From Nephrocerus scutellatus (Eukaryota > Arthropoda > Insecta > Diptera > Pipunculidae), in contig OX352761.1 in the NCBI GenBank assembly GCA_947095585.1, positions 133,082,277 through 133,146,276 on the forward strand: 64,000 nucleotides of DNA. Reading direction: 5' to 3'. Below are positions 47,801 to 60,354 of this stretch, in pieces; position 1 is the stretch's first letter, and the number at the start of each line of letters is the position of its first letter. Below the pieces are notes generated by a model, which was not told where the DNA came from, made no database searches, and was given only the letters and a program-made list of their open reading frames with translations. The translations under genes were made by a program, and so were the position numbers.

Positions 47801-48031
47801 GTCCCAAAAGCGAATCTTCTTGTCGTAGTGCCCACTGATGATGGTCGATCCTAGGCTGTCGGTGGTCACAAGGTCATTACAGCTGGAGCCAGCGAATTTT
47901 GTCTCTATACAGGCTATACTCCGCAGATCCCACACCTTCAGAGTACGGTCATGACTGCCGGTTACCACTTTTGTTGGCTCCTGTAGGTATTTGGCTGCCA
48001 TCACTTTGCCACTATGACCCGTCAGAGTGTG
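44867..48031 (-). CDS. Atg16: Atg16 autophagy protein, last four exons (C-terminal WD40 propeller), partial
   Basis: Exons on the minus strand: 48,031-47,731, 47,647-47,563, 47,373-47,227 and 44,960-44,867 (TAG). They join in frame into 208 residues: [58 protein letters not shown], then [38 protein letters not shown], and [18 protein letters not shown]. This is the C-terminal five blades of the ATG16/ATG16L1 propeller, and the [14 protein letters not shown] and FAGSSCND blocks are diagnostic. Atg16 pairs with Atg5-Atg12 to direct Atg8/LC3 lipidation at the forming autophagosome; the propeller guides it to other membranes (family knowledge). Splice sites are canonical (GTGAGT, GTAAGT, GTAAGT donors; TTGCAG, TTTCAG, GACAG, TCACAG acceptors). 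The last intron is 2.27 kb and holds two short inverted-repeat elements. The N-terminal part (Atg5-binding region, coiled coil, first blades) is not seen to the right; it probably lies beyond the window. Confidence 0.9.
45618..45876. mobile_element. Short inverted-repeat element A (MITE-like), copy 2
   Basis: About 259 bp in the last intron of Atg16. The ends are 33-34 bp inverted repeats, GTTAATTTTTTTTTCGTAAA followed by CTCTACCCCAG. The interior is inverted relative to copy 1 at 19.7 kb. No coding sequence. Confidence 0.8.
46231..46646. mobile_element. Short inverted-repeat element C (MITE-like)
   Basis: About 416 bp, bounded by a perfect 21-bp inverted repeat, GCGTGTTTTTTTATGTCGGA+G. Several inner GATC/TCAGA-rich palindromic segments. 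A piece of the interior is found again at 21.66 kb. Also inside the last Atg16 intron. No clear target-site duplication. Confidence 0.75.
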
Positions 48032-49256
48032 CTGCAAGTGTAAACATAAATAATTTTATTACATCAGAATCCAGTTAAGACCATTCAATTAACTATACTA
48101 AAAGGAGGGTCTGAAAACTACAATGGGCTAAGTTAGCTAATGTTGGACGACTTATTTCATACAAATAATGTAATTTTGCTCAGATTTGGCAAATATTTCT
48201 TTAAGTTACGTGGGCGTTACAAAGGTCCCAATGAAGTGAGACATGCCTTACGGAAGTTTGACAGCTGCTGTATTTTTTTTTGATTTTTGGTTTGCTTTGA
48301 TATAACCCTAAGAGCCTAGGAGGTTCAACCAGGTCTGTGCAGACTTTTTGCATATAAAAGTGTGTATGACTTATTTGTTTTGCGTGTTAGAACCGAATCT
48401 GTCCATGACTTCCTAGAAGCGGGTATTGAGAACACAATGAGCACAAAATTAGATCGCTTATGCATTTGTGGTACAAATGGAACAAGCAGGTCTGTGCATA
48501 AATGAATGTGTTAGTATAGCAGTAGCGTTTGAAGTGTAAACATCTGTGAGTTTTTATTAAGAGAATTTATTTGGGTTTTTTCCAACAACAAAAAATGACA
48601 TCAGCATCTAGTTTCGATGATGATATGATGGACGTGGTGAATTACACCACAAGATATCAAAATTTATTTGAAGAGAGAGGAATGGTTGGCCGGTGCTGAT
48701 GAAGAGGCCGGGGATCCATTCGATCCATTAGAAGGCGACGACGACACGGATACTGATTATGTGCTGCGGTTAGAAGATGTGGCTTCCAATTCTCGCACAG
48801 ACATCGTTATAGAAGCGGAGAGTCCATATGACGATGATGATAATTTAGAAGATTTCTATGAAGTCGTTTCAGCTGCCACCGAAGGGCTTGAAGCCGTCGA
48901 TATGGACGAGGAGCCACGTTCGTCGAGGTCGATTATAAAATACCGTTCAAAGAATGGCAAGCGCTATGGATCATGAAGTCCCGGCTCCAGGGATTATCCG
49001 AAACCTGATTTCAATTATATCGCTAATAACAGCCGAGATCGTGAGTATAATTCTGCGTGACCCGAACCGAAAGGTCTGACAAGAAACATGACACCGCGAA
49101 CGTGGACGAAACCTGTAACCGAAAATGAAATATACGCTTTTTTTGGCCTAACTTTGCTTGCCGACATATTCGGGTCAAACAGTCAGCCTGCTCTTGAGTT
49201 GTGGGGCCACAACGGAAACCCTGTCTCAATTCGCCCTTCGGATCCGGCCTTAAATT

Positions 49257-49345
49257 GTAGGTCGCTTCCATTTGTGTCCAAAAATATACATGCGCAACAC
49301 AAATGATTGCGAGAAGCTAGGCCTTGGACCGCAATGGTCTCATCA
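49257..49345 (+). repeat. SINE 3'-part inside piggyBac
   Basis: TTCCATTTGTGTCCAAAAATA, CGCAACACAAATGATTGCGA and CCTTGGACC match the 3' part of the tRNA-derived repeat at 60.54-60.61 kb. It interrupts the transposase reading frame. Confidence 0.6.
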
Positions 49346-49890
49346 CCCTTCATAGAGTAGGACGAACATGGCTTTCCTAGCTTTCGCCATTAAGCATGCT
49401 CTTTGATCTATTCCCATTTAGCGGTACTCTCTTGGAGAGCCCCCGCGTTGCATCCCCAGAACGAGCTGGGTCCTCAACCACAGTTGTCCTCAGACCGGTC
49501 AAACTTGGTTTGTGGGCACGGACAACCCCCGCGGTACCAACACGACCTTGGTGAGGTCTGCCATCAAGGGACTTAGTTCGTTCAGTTTGAGTGCCTGGGG
49601 ATTAAAAGGCAACCCCTGCAGCACATCGTCCGGAACCTGGAACCCCATCATTTGACACTAGGATTGCACCTTATCCTAGGCCGTCTGGAATAGAAATTAT
49701 TCCAGGACCTTCCCTCTTTCCCATTGTGTACGAAATGAGCTACTAAATACGAAGAGTCGCCCGTAAGGTTCTTCTAAGTACCAGTAGCCCACTTCGGGTC
49801 GCAAAGTACGAAGACATTGCCCATAAAGAGCTAAGTACCCGCGGCCCTTATTAATATCCCGTGGTAAAGCCCAGCACCCCAACCATGTAT
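49346..49890. repeat. Unclassified insertion splitting the piggyBac transposase
   Basis: About 0.55 kb of relatively G/C-rich sequence (for this window) without similarity to piggyBac, between the transposase parts at 49.25 and 49.9 kb. Together with the SINE part it forms one interruption. Origin unknown. Confidence 0.45.
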
Positions 49891-51340
49891 AGGTTAAAAT
49901 TCAATTGGAACCCCCACCGCAATGGTCTGTCGCGTCGAATATTATTATTATTAAAATATATTCGATTTGATAACGGCAACACGAGACCCGTTCGACTATT
50001 AGAAAACAAATCGGCCGCCTTCGACGATGTTTGGAACATGAACTTGGGAGCGTCTATATGTTCCAGGTGCCCATATCACCCAATATATACCGTCCAAACC
50101 AGCCAAATACGGAATAAAAATATGGTGGATGTGTGACGCCAATTTCAATTACTCACTGAAAGGAATAATATATGTTGGAAAACAGCCAAATGAAAAGCGT
50201 GCAGTAAATCAAGGCGAGAACATTGTTCTGAAATTGGTCGAAAAATATGCCGGTTCTGGACGAACAGTATATGCCGATAATTTATTATCGTCTTATGATT
50301 TGACCGCGGTTTTGATGACAAAACGTTTGGCATATGTAGGCACCATTCGCATAAATAAAGCCTGCATACCGAAGGAGATATTGGAACCAAATCGAGATGT
50401 ATTTAGCACAGATTTCGGTTACCACAATAATAACATTGCGCTATGCTCATATGCAAAAAAAGAAAAAAGCTGTGGTTCTCATCTCGACCGAACATTATAA
50501 TAGCACTGTTGAAGCCATCGAAGAAGCCATTTCAAATTCTGGACTACAAAATGTTTAAATTCGGAGTAGACCCCATGGATCAGATGGTTGGCGTTTACAT
50601 GTGCAAACGAGGCATAAACCGATGGCCGTTAGCTCTGTTTTATAACATGTTGGACGTGGCGGGCTTGTCATCCATGACAAATTGGGACACGTCAAGAGGA
50701 ACGACCGAAGACGGTGTCTTCCTTATGGAATTGGCAAAATAGCTGGTGGTCCCTTATATGGAGCAGAGAGCAACGAATCCCATTGTACGAGGTATTCAAC
50801 GCGTCAAACACGTAATGTCGTTATTCGGTGTAGAGGTAAGCATTTCATTTATTCATCCATTAAATTCAAATTTTAAAATCAATTGTTCAATTATTTTTCA
50901 AAGGCCCACCGATAGATGATCAACCAGCCCATGCCGCTTCCTCTGCAACTCGACCATCGTGCTCGCTGTGCTATAAAATTGATAAAGGGCAGCGTGCATG
51001 TACGCGTTTCATTGAACGCCGAGTTTAGGCTTAATTTTCGTACCTATGATAAATAAAAGAGAGTAAATTGGTACCTGGAAAACGTAGAAATATTTTTTAT
51101 TGTTCACCGTGGCTTTTTCCTAGCATTAAACACAATTACACACACTTTTGGGATATCTGCCTATGTATTCCCATACAAATCCATATAGGTCTGCGCAGAC
51201 CTGGTTGTGCCATTTAGCGCCAAAAAATCTTTGAACCTCCTAGGGTTAAAGCGGTAGAGAATTTCGGCGAGCTTTTCACTTCTTTTTGAGATTAGCTTAA
51301 CGCCAACGTAAGCTCATTATAGTTGGACCTTAAGAAATCC

Positions 51341-54300
51341 TGTGCATTACACCACTTAATTTTTTTAACTAAATTGTTTAGATTGCAAGGATTCGAAGAT
51401 TTAAGGATTCCAGACTGGCCATTTTCCTAAAGAGGACGAACATCGCCCAAATCGACCGACTACACAAATGACGTTGCTATCGTTGCCAATGATTTGGACA
51501 TGTGGACGTAAGAATTGTTTACCGGCTAAGAAAGTAATAAAAATATTTGACCACTTAACATTCAATTAGATAAGAGTACTCGTCCATCAGTTGTGCTCGC
51601 TGAGTAATATCACAGGATATGCAAAATGTGCGATTTTTAATTACAACAAAAATTGTTTAAGAATTTCATAAGAAATTTCGTATTTTACGATTGTCTTACG
51701 GCTCAGTGTTATAAAGGATCCAAATCCCTAATAAAAATCTAAGTGCTGAATGGTGTTCGTCGTGGTGTTTATTGCACTCGTTGTCTGTCAGTCTGTCTGT
51801 CTGTCATTTAGCGCGCGCACTCAGCATCAGCACAGCACATTGGAGTCAAAAAGATCAATCGGATTTTCGGGAGGGAGAACCTCGCCACAGTATAAGTACT
51901 CAATTATCGCTCGGTAAAAATCAAAAGCAAATGGGAAAACACGAAAAGAATTAGCCAACCCAGAGATAATGGTATCAAAAACAAGCAAAATGAGCTCGCA
52001 ATGTCCACTAATCAATATGATTAATGCTGTGCATAAAACTTTAGGGTTAGAGTTCTGCTTATTGCGTGTTTTATGTAGCCAGCTTTGGTTATCAAAATTC
52101 TTAAGCTCATACTCTCGAAAGACCGACCATAATGGCCTCAGGATAAGAGTCTCACATGACTGTTATCAGGGTACGAATCGTATTTCTGATGCAGGCAAAA
52201 TGCATCCGTCCAATTATAAAATCCATTAGTTCTTTAAAGCTGATACGTATAGGAAGTTTGAGTTTTTAAAATTTTACCTTCCTCATCGCGGAATGACTGA
52301 CCACCACTTAGTAAATCGATTATTTTATGACAAATAAAAATATGAAAACTTTTGCTTTTAAGAAAAGTTTTTATTTGTTTTTATTTGTAAACATCAACTA
52401 ACTCTCGTGTATCTATAGAAAGTACTCAACGAGTTTTGACAAGTTATAGGAATGCACTTGGTTAACTATATATTATTACAACAGTTGCTAAAAAACAATT
52501 GGGGAATAATGCATTCCAGGGCTCGTGATAAAAGTGAAATTGAAATCACTCTTTGACTCGTGATGTAGTTTACTCTTAATGATCCTAAGAACATTTCCGA
52601 TCAATATCGAACTATCGGTTCTTTGTTTACGCTGAGAACATCCATTTTTTGGGTGCGTATTACCTGAAACGTCAAGAAAATATGTTTTTGGAATTCCTTT
52701 TTTTGTTTTCTGAGTAATTCCAACGCCTTATAAAATACCCACAAGCCTTAGGTATTAATTTAAGCGGAATCTATCACATCTATCACGGATATTAGCCGGA
52801 GTTTTGAATTTACGGCAAAATCACCAGAAAATCTTCACATAATGGACAGGGCCAGAGAAACGTGACTAAAATGTAATTGAATTGAATTGGATCATTCATT
52901 CAACGCTGATATGCGATGGACAATAACGATGATGATGACAGATAATTTGCATTCAATGTGGAAGGTTTAATTCCAGATGGATTTACTGCCGCTTAACCAT
53001 CTAGAAGTGATCTCACGCGCGAACATGGCAACTTTTTATTAAGTTGCCAAAAAGAAACCAAACTGTGACCGTCTTTTTTGTGACTTTGGATGTTATTGAG
53101 CTGTCTCTGGTTTCGATCTGGTGGTGGTGTGGCTATGCTAGGCGTATGACGGCAGCTGTACTAACAGGGCAACTAATCTAGGTCGCACGACCGTACCGGG
53201 GGACGGCATGGCGTGTGAAGTGATGGAGCGAAGCGCTGCGTACTACTAGTATTGCTCTTTACATTTTCGTTAATTTGAATCGCGGTCGCGTATTTTCGAA
53301 TCACGATCATCGTCAGTTAGTATCGTCATCATCGTCATTATTATGTGGGCTGCTGGAGTGTCGAAAATCAAAGCCTACTGGAGTAATGCGCTGAAAATGA
53401 ATTCCAACAAAGATTTCTTTCCGTATGCACGAGATGAACACGCACGCGTACATGCATACATACTAACCGCAATCGAATGAAACAGATCTCGGGGCCAACA
53501 TTCCATTACTGACACTCAATTGAATGTTGTTTCGCTGCCTATGCTAGGCAGCCAATAACACGCACAATTTCCCTCAGGATTCGCGGATTCATTCATCGGA
53601 AGACAGCGAGCACGAATAGAATTCGTCCAGTTCCTTGCCGCAAGGGTTATATAGTCGTACTGTGAGTAATTCAAATAAAAGCTTCTCTTCCCGTGGATTC
53701 GTGATTCCTCTGCAACAGCTCCAGCCAACAAAGCCCTCCTGGCAACGATATTTTCCGTGTGCGCGCTGCACTTAAACTTTAGTAGCGGATCCTATTTTGC
53801 ATGGAAATTAATGTGATCGCGATCTGCACTAACTGAACTCGCTATGGCACGCTTATGGGCATCAATAATGCTGTTATATTACAAGCGCCTCCATTTTCAG
53901 GCGAAGAGAGCGCGCGTGATCAGTTTTCGCGATTCCTGTCTTAATAGGTTTTCTGGAGCACCTGAGTTGTGTATAGGAAATTAATCAGATGATTGTATTG
54001 TGATTTCCTGAGTACACATTCATATCTTCCTCTTCCGAGCTGGAGGCTATCATCCTTCTTGAGTGCAACTGCAACGCGTGTTGTAAAACATTTAAATGGT
54101 AACTTTAAAGCCTAATTTACGAAAGGCAGTTATTATAATCCGGAAATACGAACCGGTCCAGATGAAAGATAAAAGACTAACTGACTTTCAAATGCACTGC
54201 AATCTTTTTCATTAAATTCCATTTCCCGTCGAATAATGCTGACTTTTAGTTCCAAATTCGATTTTAATTCGATCGAATCGTAAACGTATCTGGTGAATCC

Positions 54301-55660
54301 ATCAAAATCGCGTTAGTATATTCGGCTCAAACACCTCATGAGTCGCGTAACTAAAAATATGAACTTTTTCCAGAGATCAGCTACAATTGTTTTATATAAT
54401 TTCAAACTTCCGAGTGTGGACGCACGCACTTCCATGCACGAACCAAATACAAAACTTGTGGTGCATTCGTAATTACTTAAGAAGCTATTTGTCGCTAAGG
54501 TAAAGGGCAACAAACATATCAGGTCGTGAACTTAACAGCTCAGAATTATGCGCACAGCATACGCTCCAGTTCAGCACAGAAATTTTGAATTTAAATTAGG
54601 CGCATGACTTGTACCTTTTATTCTTCGGTTCTTCGAGAGAAATTCCAAAATTACTAAAAGGCGGTTCGTTGTTTATTTGCGTCCAACTGTCCAAGAGGCG
54701 TTATAGCGTATCAGCAACACTTGACGTGATGCCCACGATAATGCTCTCATAAGGAATACAAAAAATATGCTGACGCAGGCGTTGTCATGCGCCGATGGCG
54801 ACGGCCGACAGCTGGGGCGGTCAAATTAACCAAATTTGAGTTTACATGCGTCGAGTAGAGAAGCTGTTGAGATCGCGTTGAAATGCAGTGAGGTTAGCAC
54901 GTTCAATTGTTTGCGGTTCTTTGCGGCACATCAGGCTAACGGTGACGCAAGTACACTTGCTGCCATTCTTAGGCCGCACTTATAGTCAGCTTTATTGGTT
55001 GATATAGGCAATAGCAAAAACACTTGGACTCGGATGCAATTACTCTCGCGGTAGAGTATAATATGGCACTTCTCTTGTTCTTTATTTCTTGGGAATTTTT
55101 TTTCTTTTTGTGCCAAATTCTTTCAAAATGACAAGAGATGTTTTTTTCTTCTGGAAATAAGTAATTAATTGAATTGAATGAGATTGCTTTTGGCGCAATT
55201 AACATTCCCATCGGTTGGTTATAACATCCAAGAGAGGGGTCAACATTTTTTCAAGTGGTAAATTGTTTGCAAAAGTCTTACAGACTGACGTTGAGCACTT
55301 GAATCTATCAACGAATAAGTAAGGGAAAACTATGGTTATAAGGCGAAAAGTAAAAATAAGAAGGAGATTGAGTTTTGAAGGCTTGAATGGTAAATTGGAA
55401 AAATTGGCAATTTGCAAATGACTATGGAATAACTTTAAAATAATTGTGACATTGTCTCTAATATAGCTTATTTGAATAAAGTACTTAGCGGCTTATAACA
55501 AACGGTCAAACCATTTGGCAAACCAACCACTTTGTACTAATTAGCACGAGCTAGAAGAGCATTTATTGCAAATGTCCTCGTGTGGGAGAGATGAGAAATG
55601 AGACTGAAATGGAGTTGTTTGCGCTAAAAAAATATACAGGACGTAGAAAATAGCAAGCAG
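51341..55660. other. Non-coding region, possibly Atg16 intron
   Basis: No exon recognised. CTGT tetranucleotide repeat at about 51,784-51,807. If the missing Atg16 exons are to the right, this is intronic. Confidence 0.35.
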
Positions 55661-55664
55661 ATTA

Positions 55665-56165
55665 TTAACTTCTATGGTGGCCCATAGACTGCAGCACCCG
55701 TGCCTTCAGATTTATTTGATCCATCCGTATACCACTTAATTATTATCCGGTATTTAGTCTCAGATCTGAATTCCTTCTTGGTGCTCATTATTACTTCAAA
55801 ATTCTTTTTGAATTCGAGCTTTTGCACACGGCATTCTCGCTAAGGGAGTCACCTTGGCCAGTGATTCTACTATTGCTCTTGCCCTGCTGTCCGTGAAGCA
55901 GGCTACCTTGCTTAAGCGTAACTTGGTTTCCCTGGATTTGCTCTCTACCTTTAGATGTAGTGGGAGTAGCCCAAGGATCGCCTCCATGCCCGCTGTAATT
56001 AAAACACAGGCCAGCCTCTTCACTTTTTCCAATTCCCTTTTTGTGGTGCTTAGCTTGGTTCTATCCGCCCATGTCACTGCTCCGTAGGCAATCATTGGAA
56101 TTACTATCATGGTGTACATCCAGTGCATTATTCTGGAACTAACTCCCCAGGATTTACCTGTCACC
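55665..56165 (-). mobile_element. LOA-type LINE, RT C-terminus and RNase H start
   Basis: Minus strand encodes the end of the RT region (GKSWGVSSRIMHWMYTMIVI, PMIAYGAVTWADRT, EKVKRLACVLITAGM, ILGLLPLHLKVE; 56,160-55,900) and then KWYTDGSNKSEGTGAAVYG (about 55,730-55,675), the first RNase H motif with its aspartate. Cut off at both ends. Confidence 0.82.
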
Positions 56166-56204
56166 CTTCTGCATGTATGATCCTTTTAAATTCTCTATAT
56201 TATA

Positions 56205-56647
56205 TCCTTACTAATACTATAAATGTGAAAGTAACTCTGTCTGTCTGTTACTTTTACACGGCTGGACCGATATGGTTCTTTTTTCTTTTAAAATGTTCGT
56301 AATAGTCCGGGGATGATAATAGGAACCTGGCAAATTGGAAAATTCTGGAAAAACTTGGAAAATTCGGGAAAAACCGAAAAAATGCCGTTTTCCATGGGAT
56401 TTATGTATGAAATCGCGACCATAACTCACGATTCAAACACGTTTTTATATGTAGGGCCCGGAGGTTATAGATTCCAAATAGATATAGATTGGGTAGATAT
56501 AGATTGGGACAGTGGCGGGTTTGGTTGGGGCAGTAGGGTGTGAGTTGCAGCCAGACAACGCCTGTTATTTGAGCTTTTGGTGGGTCTAAACGGTGCCTTA
56601 CGGGTTGGGATCGACAGGGCCCGAATAACGCCAGGGATAACAAATAG
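56205..56647 (+). mobile_element. Helitron-like non-autonomous element
   Basis: Starts TCCTTACTAATACTATAAAT after an A, followed by AAGTAACTCTGTCTGTCTGT, a common arrangement at 5' ends of insect Helitron-like repeats, and ends GCCAGGGATAACAAATAG before T, a mutated form of the usual ...GGTAACAACTAG|T terminus. No coding sequence. Class assignment rests on the ends only. Confidence 0.42.
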
Positions 56648-56993
56648 TATAGATATATTTTTTAAAAATTCACCCGATTTTCTTCAAATTTTACACACAT
56701 GTGTATCTCCGATAGAGAAAAATTTTTGTAAAATTTTTCGATTGAACGAGCCCTGATGCCTTATGGGGTAGCCCATATAAATTTTTTAAAAATTGACTAG
56801 AATTAAAAGAATTCTTATAACATGAATCCTTAATGAATCGGTAATAACTTCGGTTTAATAACTTGCCCAAATACGACAATTTTGCTTAAATGAAGCCTTT
56901 GAGCCAGAAATGATCCTAATCGTCGTCGAGAATGGATAATTGGAGCTAGCGTATGTCGCAACCGAACGCAAGCTTTGATAATAAATAATGGAT
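56648..56993. repeat. Repeat sharing the ATCGGAGATACAC motif family
   Basis: CCCGATTTTCTTCAAATTTTA and ACACATGTGTATCTCCGAT are the inverse of segments repeated at 60.66-61.0 kb. Otherwise no feature. Confidence 0.5.
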
Positions 56994-57100
56994 TTTTTTA
57001 TAATGTATCTACAAGGAATGTGCTCAAGGAATTTGCACCCTTATAATACTAAGCACAGCGATAGCGTTAGAAAATTAAGGAGAGGAAAAGATGAGAGGAT
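56994..57100 (-). mobile_element. LINE 3'-UTR module, inverted solo copy
   Basis: The minus strand reads CTCATCTTTTCCTCTCCTTA, CGCTGTGCTTAGTATTATAA, GGGTGCAAATTCCTTGAGC and CATTATAAAAAAA, the same 3' end as the LINE at 3.4 kb, with its A tail at low coordinates. Confidence 0.72.
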
Positions 57101-60100
57101 AATTTGCAAACGTTGTTGAAGTTTGTAGTTTTCCATTAATTAATGGCAGGTATAGACGAATTGAAACGTGCAGTAGCGTCAGTAAACAAATGTGTATTTA
57201 TTATCAGACAAAAGTAGAAAGATATTAAAAAGAATTGGGCCATATACTGATACCTGAGGCAAGCCAAAACAAAAGCATATTCAATTTATCATCACGCATT
57301 CTATGCAAGTTAGTTTAAAAATATTTTCTACACTGAATCAGTAAGTTCATAATATAAAGACTAGACTGTAAAGAGAAGCTATATAAATATATAATTATAT
57401 AGTGTGTATCTAATTTTTTTATAAATTTTATCCTTATCAAAAGAATTCGCAAATAAAAAACGAAAAACATTTGATACAAAGCAGTCTGATTGGTGTTAGC
57501 ACAGTCAGAAAAGCATAGCACGCACAGAATAGTAATAAGAAGCTTTAAGCTAGAGCTAGAAACTTAGCTTGAATATAAAACACAACATAAAGGTCAGATC
57601 AGCGTAGAATCGAAAACTTTTACTTGATATAACTGGTTTATATAACACGTGGTTATATAAGATATGAAAAGGCATTGTATTCTGAGTCAAAAAGTGTAGG
57701 CAAAAATTATTGAGAAAAACGAAGGCAGTCAATATCTGGTGGCGGGAAACAATCACCGATTAAATTCATGCTCTTACAAGGTTACCGTCATTTACTTTTA
57801 TGTGTCTGAACAAACTTGTTTCTGACTCTTCGCATGTCACATGTGTCATTTAATTAATTACTTGAAACAAAGTAAGCTGCTCGCACCTGGCCATAATAGA
57901 AAAACATACACAATTTTGGCAGCAAATTGTATAAAAAAAAAAAACAACAAAAACTCAAAAAAAATAGAATAAAATAAGAACATACAACGGAAACCGTAAA
58001 TAGACTTTGGAGTTATTTATAAGCTGTGATATTGAGATGGTCACGCAAACGAAACAAACAGCCGCATTAGCCAGCTGAGCAGAGATTACCAGCTAAACGA
58101 TTAGGTTAGTTTGTGTGTGTGTGTGTGTCTATGTAATTTTGAAAGTTTTATTTGTTAAACTGCGAAAAATCTTCTAATGTGATAATGTGAGCGATATCTG
58201 TACGACTGGATGCGGCGAGTGTGAAGAAAAGTGGGTCAGTCGAACTTTTCTGTTGCTCTAAGAAAATAATAAAAAAATCAACCTGCTTTTTATGTTTTTT
58301 TTTGTCTTCTTAATTCAAAATCCTTTCAATTAGATTGTTCGATTGCCATACAACAACATGAGTTTCTTTCTAGTGGCGATGATTAGTTTAGCTGATGAAT
58401 CAAATCAATTAATGAGTGCCATATGCTGTTAGGAACTGTTAGATGTTAGATAGGTTGATAAATATATACCAGCTTGATAGACTGGATCGATCGATAACGA
58501 TAAAAAATAATAAATACAAAAATCTGATTAACTTGGTATCGTAAATCTTTTATCATTCTAATTTAACTTAACTGTTAGTTATTGATTATCTGTTGTTATC
58601 TGATTAACACAACCGCTTGATGCACGGAGAAAGTAAAACTGATTAGAAAGTGCACTAAACGATTAATTACGTTTCAACAATTTAGCACTTTATGTTAACG
58701 AAGGGATTCTGCAAAAAAAAAATCTTTTTTCTTCATTTGTCTATTGGCCTCTCCGCTGCTGCAAGGCAAAAACCTAAGAATATTATTTAGTTCCAGACAT
58801 TCGTTTGAATTCTCATTCTGCTCAACTGGTGTGTTCAACCATCCATATAGGAACTCAATTTCATTCAATTTAATTACAATATGTATTAAATTTCAGTAGG
58901 GTGATTTTTACCATTTTTGTGTGTATGTTGCCTTTCATAAAAATGAACATTAGTTGGTTGCATTTTTACTTCATTCAGACGCTATTAGGTAACCAATTGA
59001 TTAGAGTCCGTGGCCTATGCTGGGCTTAGTAAATGTCTTAGAAAAGCCCTTAATGCTCAAAAAAGACGAAGACGAGGATAGCGATGAATTAATGTAATTA
59101 CACATTTCGATGGTGATTGGAAATGCCTTTTGGATACGACACACGACCTTTCAAATTATTTTTGCCTTAACATCGCCTTCAACTAGAAGTGCAATCTCTT
59201 CTATAACAGCGAAAATTTAAATATAAATTATTTACTAATTATTGTTGAGAGGGATGTAACGTATCAAGGAAACTGAATTTGTGTAAAGACACATACATAA
59301 TGTAGTACAACCAGATGGCTGACAAGCCATCATCAATGCAAACAAATCTTCTGGAAAACTTTCCTTCAAGATTCATGCACATTTCTTCACGAACAATTAC
59401 TTCCTACACAAAAATATTACGAAAGCCGAAAAGAAGATAAATTATAGATAAATTTAACCCAAGGAGGAGTTTGTGTGCAAGTGATGTAGAAAGAATGACT
59501 AACTTTTAGGTAAACACGACGTGAGAACAATTAAACAAACAAAAAGCTTGACAGCAAACAGCAATTCTTATAAAAGGCACTACATGTTTGCACTGTTCGC
59601 ACTATCCCACTAGCGTAGAGTTACTTATACAGAATAAAGAAAATATTTCGTCCTCAGACTGCTGTATCCAAATCAAAGGACAATGGGGTTAAGACACTGC
59701 TGACTCACAATGTCGTCGAGCATTTATTTACTTAATTCAATCTGTGTACCCAGTTTTCAGTGAATCAGATGGCATTGACGTTTGCGTTCATGAAGATCTT
59801 TAGACCACAACGCTTTATAGGTCAGGAGAGTCAATGTTATTTATTGTTTGTTATATAAGGTGTTCTTGTGTGGGTATTTCCAGTTAGTGGTTATTGTTAT
59901 TCTTTTCTTTCAGAAGAAATACTTAGTGTTCAGTATTTCAGAAGGCATACAACTATAAATATTTGACAATATTTTTTTTGAGTGTGAACAGCGTAAACAC
60001 TAAAATTTATGAGATTTTGTTGTTTTCTTATTGACAAATAAAAAATATTTGAAAAGTAGCACTAAAGCGCCGGTATACATTAATCTTTATCAAAAGAGAA

Positions 60101-60350
60101 GGTTTACTCTTAGGGATGAATGGCATATTTTTGTTGACTTTGGGTAGAAAAACGCGATATAACCTTTAATTTTAGATACAAATTAAAAATAAACAATATT
60201 ATTTCTTTTTCTATAGCTTTTGAATCGCTACTTTTGCAACTCTTTTGCAAGTACATATTATTTGGAGATTATACATTTATAGGATGACTACAGAAATAGG
60301 ATTATGGGATGATTATAAGAAAATCATAGGATTATTATTGAATGACTTAA
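57101..60350. other. A/T-rich non-coding region
   Basis: No gene, RNA or element recognised. GT dinucleotide repeat at about 58,111-58,128 and A-rich tracts at 57,930-57,975. Confidence 0.4.
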
Positions 60351-60354
60351 ACAT

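Larger units (their letters stand above)
48306..51245 (+). mobile_element. Decayed piggyBac-family transposon
   Basis: The right end ...AACCTCCTAGGG is followed by TTAA (51,246-51,249); the left end CCCTA-AGAG-CCTAGGAGGTT is its inverse with a 4-base insertion, preceded by ATAA, a mutated TTAA. Sub-terminal AGGTCTGTGCAGAC / GTCTGCGCAGACC palindromes are present at both ends. Transposase pieces on +: acidic N-terminus (48,668-48,976), TWTKPVTENEIYAFFGLTLL (about 49,097), LLLKYIRFDNGNTRPV (about 49,945), a domain with WMCDANFNYSLKG and TVYADNLLSS (50,125-50,300), and DPMDQMVGVYMC and RWPLALFYNMLDVAG (50,570-50,665), then a cysteine-rich end (about 50,960). Stops, frameshifts and a roughly 0.6 kb interruption make it inactive. 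It lies just upstream of the first Atg16 exon seen here and opposite in direction, probably within an intron. Confidence 0.88.
48105..51340. repeat. Inverted-repeat element B, copy 2, split by piggyBac
   Basis: The left half (48,105-48,301, with AAAACTACAATGGGCTAA and AAGTGAGACATGCC) and the right half (51,246-51,340, with AAGCTCATTATAGTTGGACC) correspond to the flanks of element A at 19.5-20.07 kb. The outer ends are weak inverted repeats of each other. The piggyBac lies between the halves. Confidence 0.4.

Noticed and set aside
51827..52015. Minus-strand frame with RAIIEYLYCGEVLPPENP, like a BTB-domain end
   Set aside because: The similarity covers about 20 residues, begins after a poor acceptor (CCGAG) and has no good donor.
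53589..53771. Minus-strand YRCQEGFVGWSC, like an EGF repeat
   Set aside because: Only one partial motif with the wrong cysteine spacing after it and no splice context.
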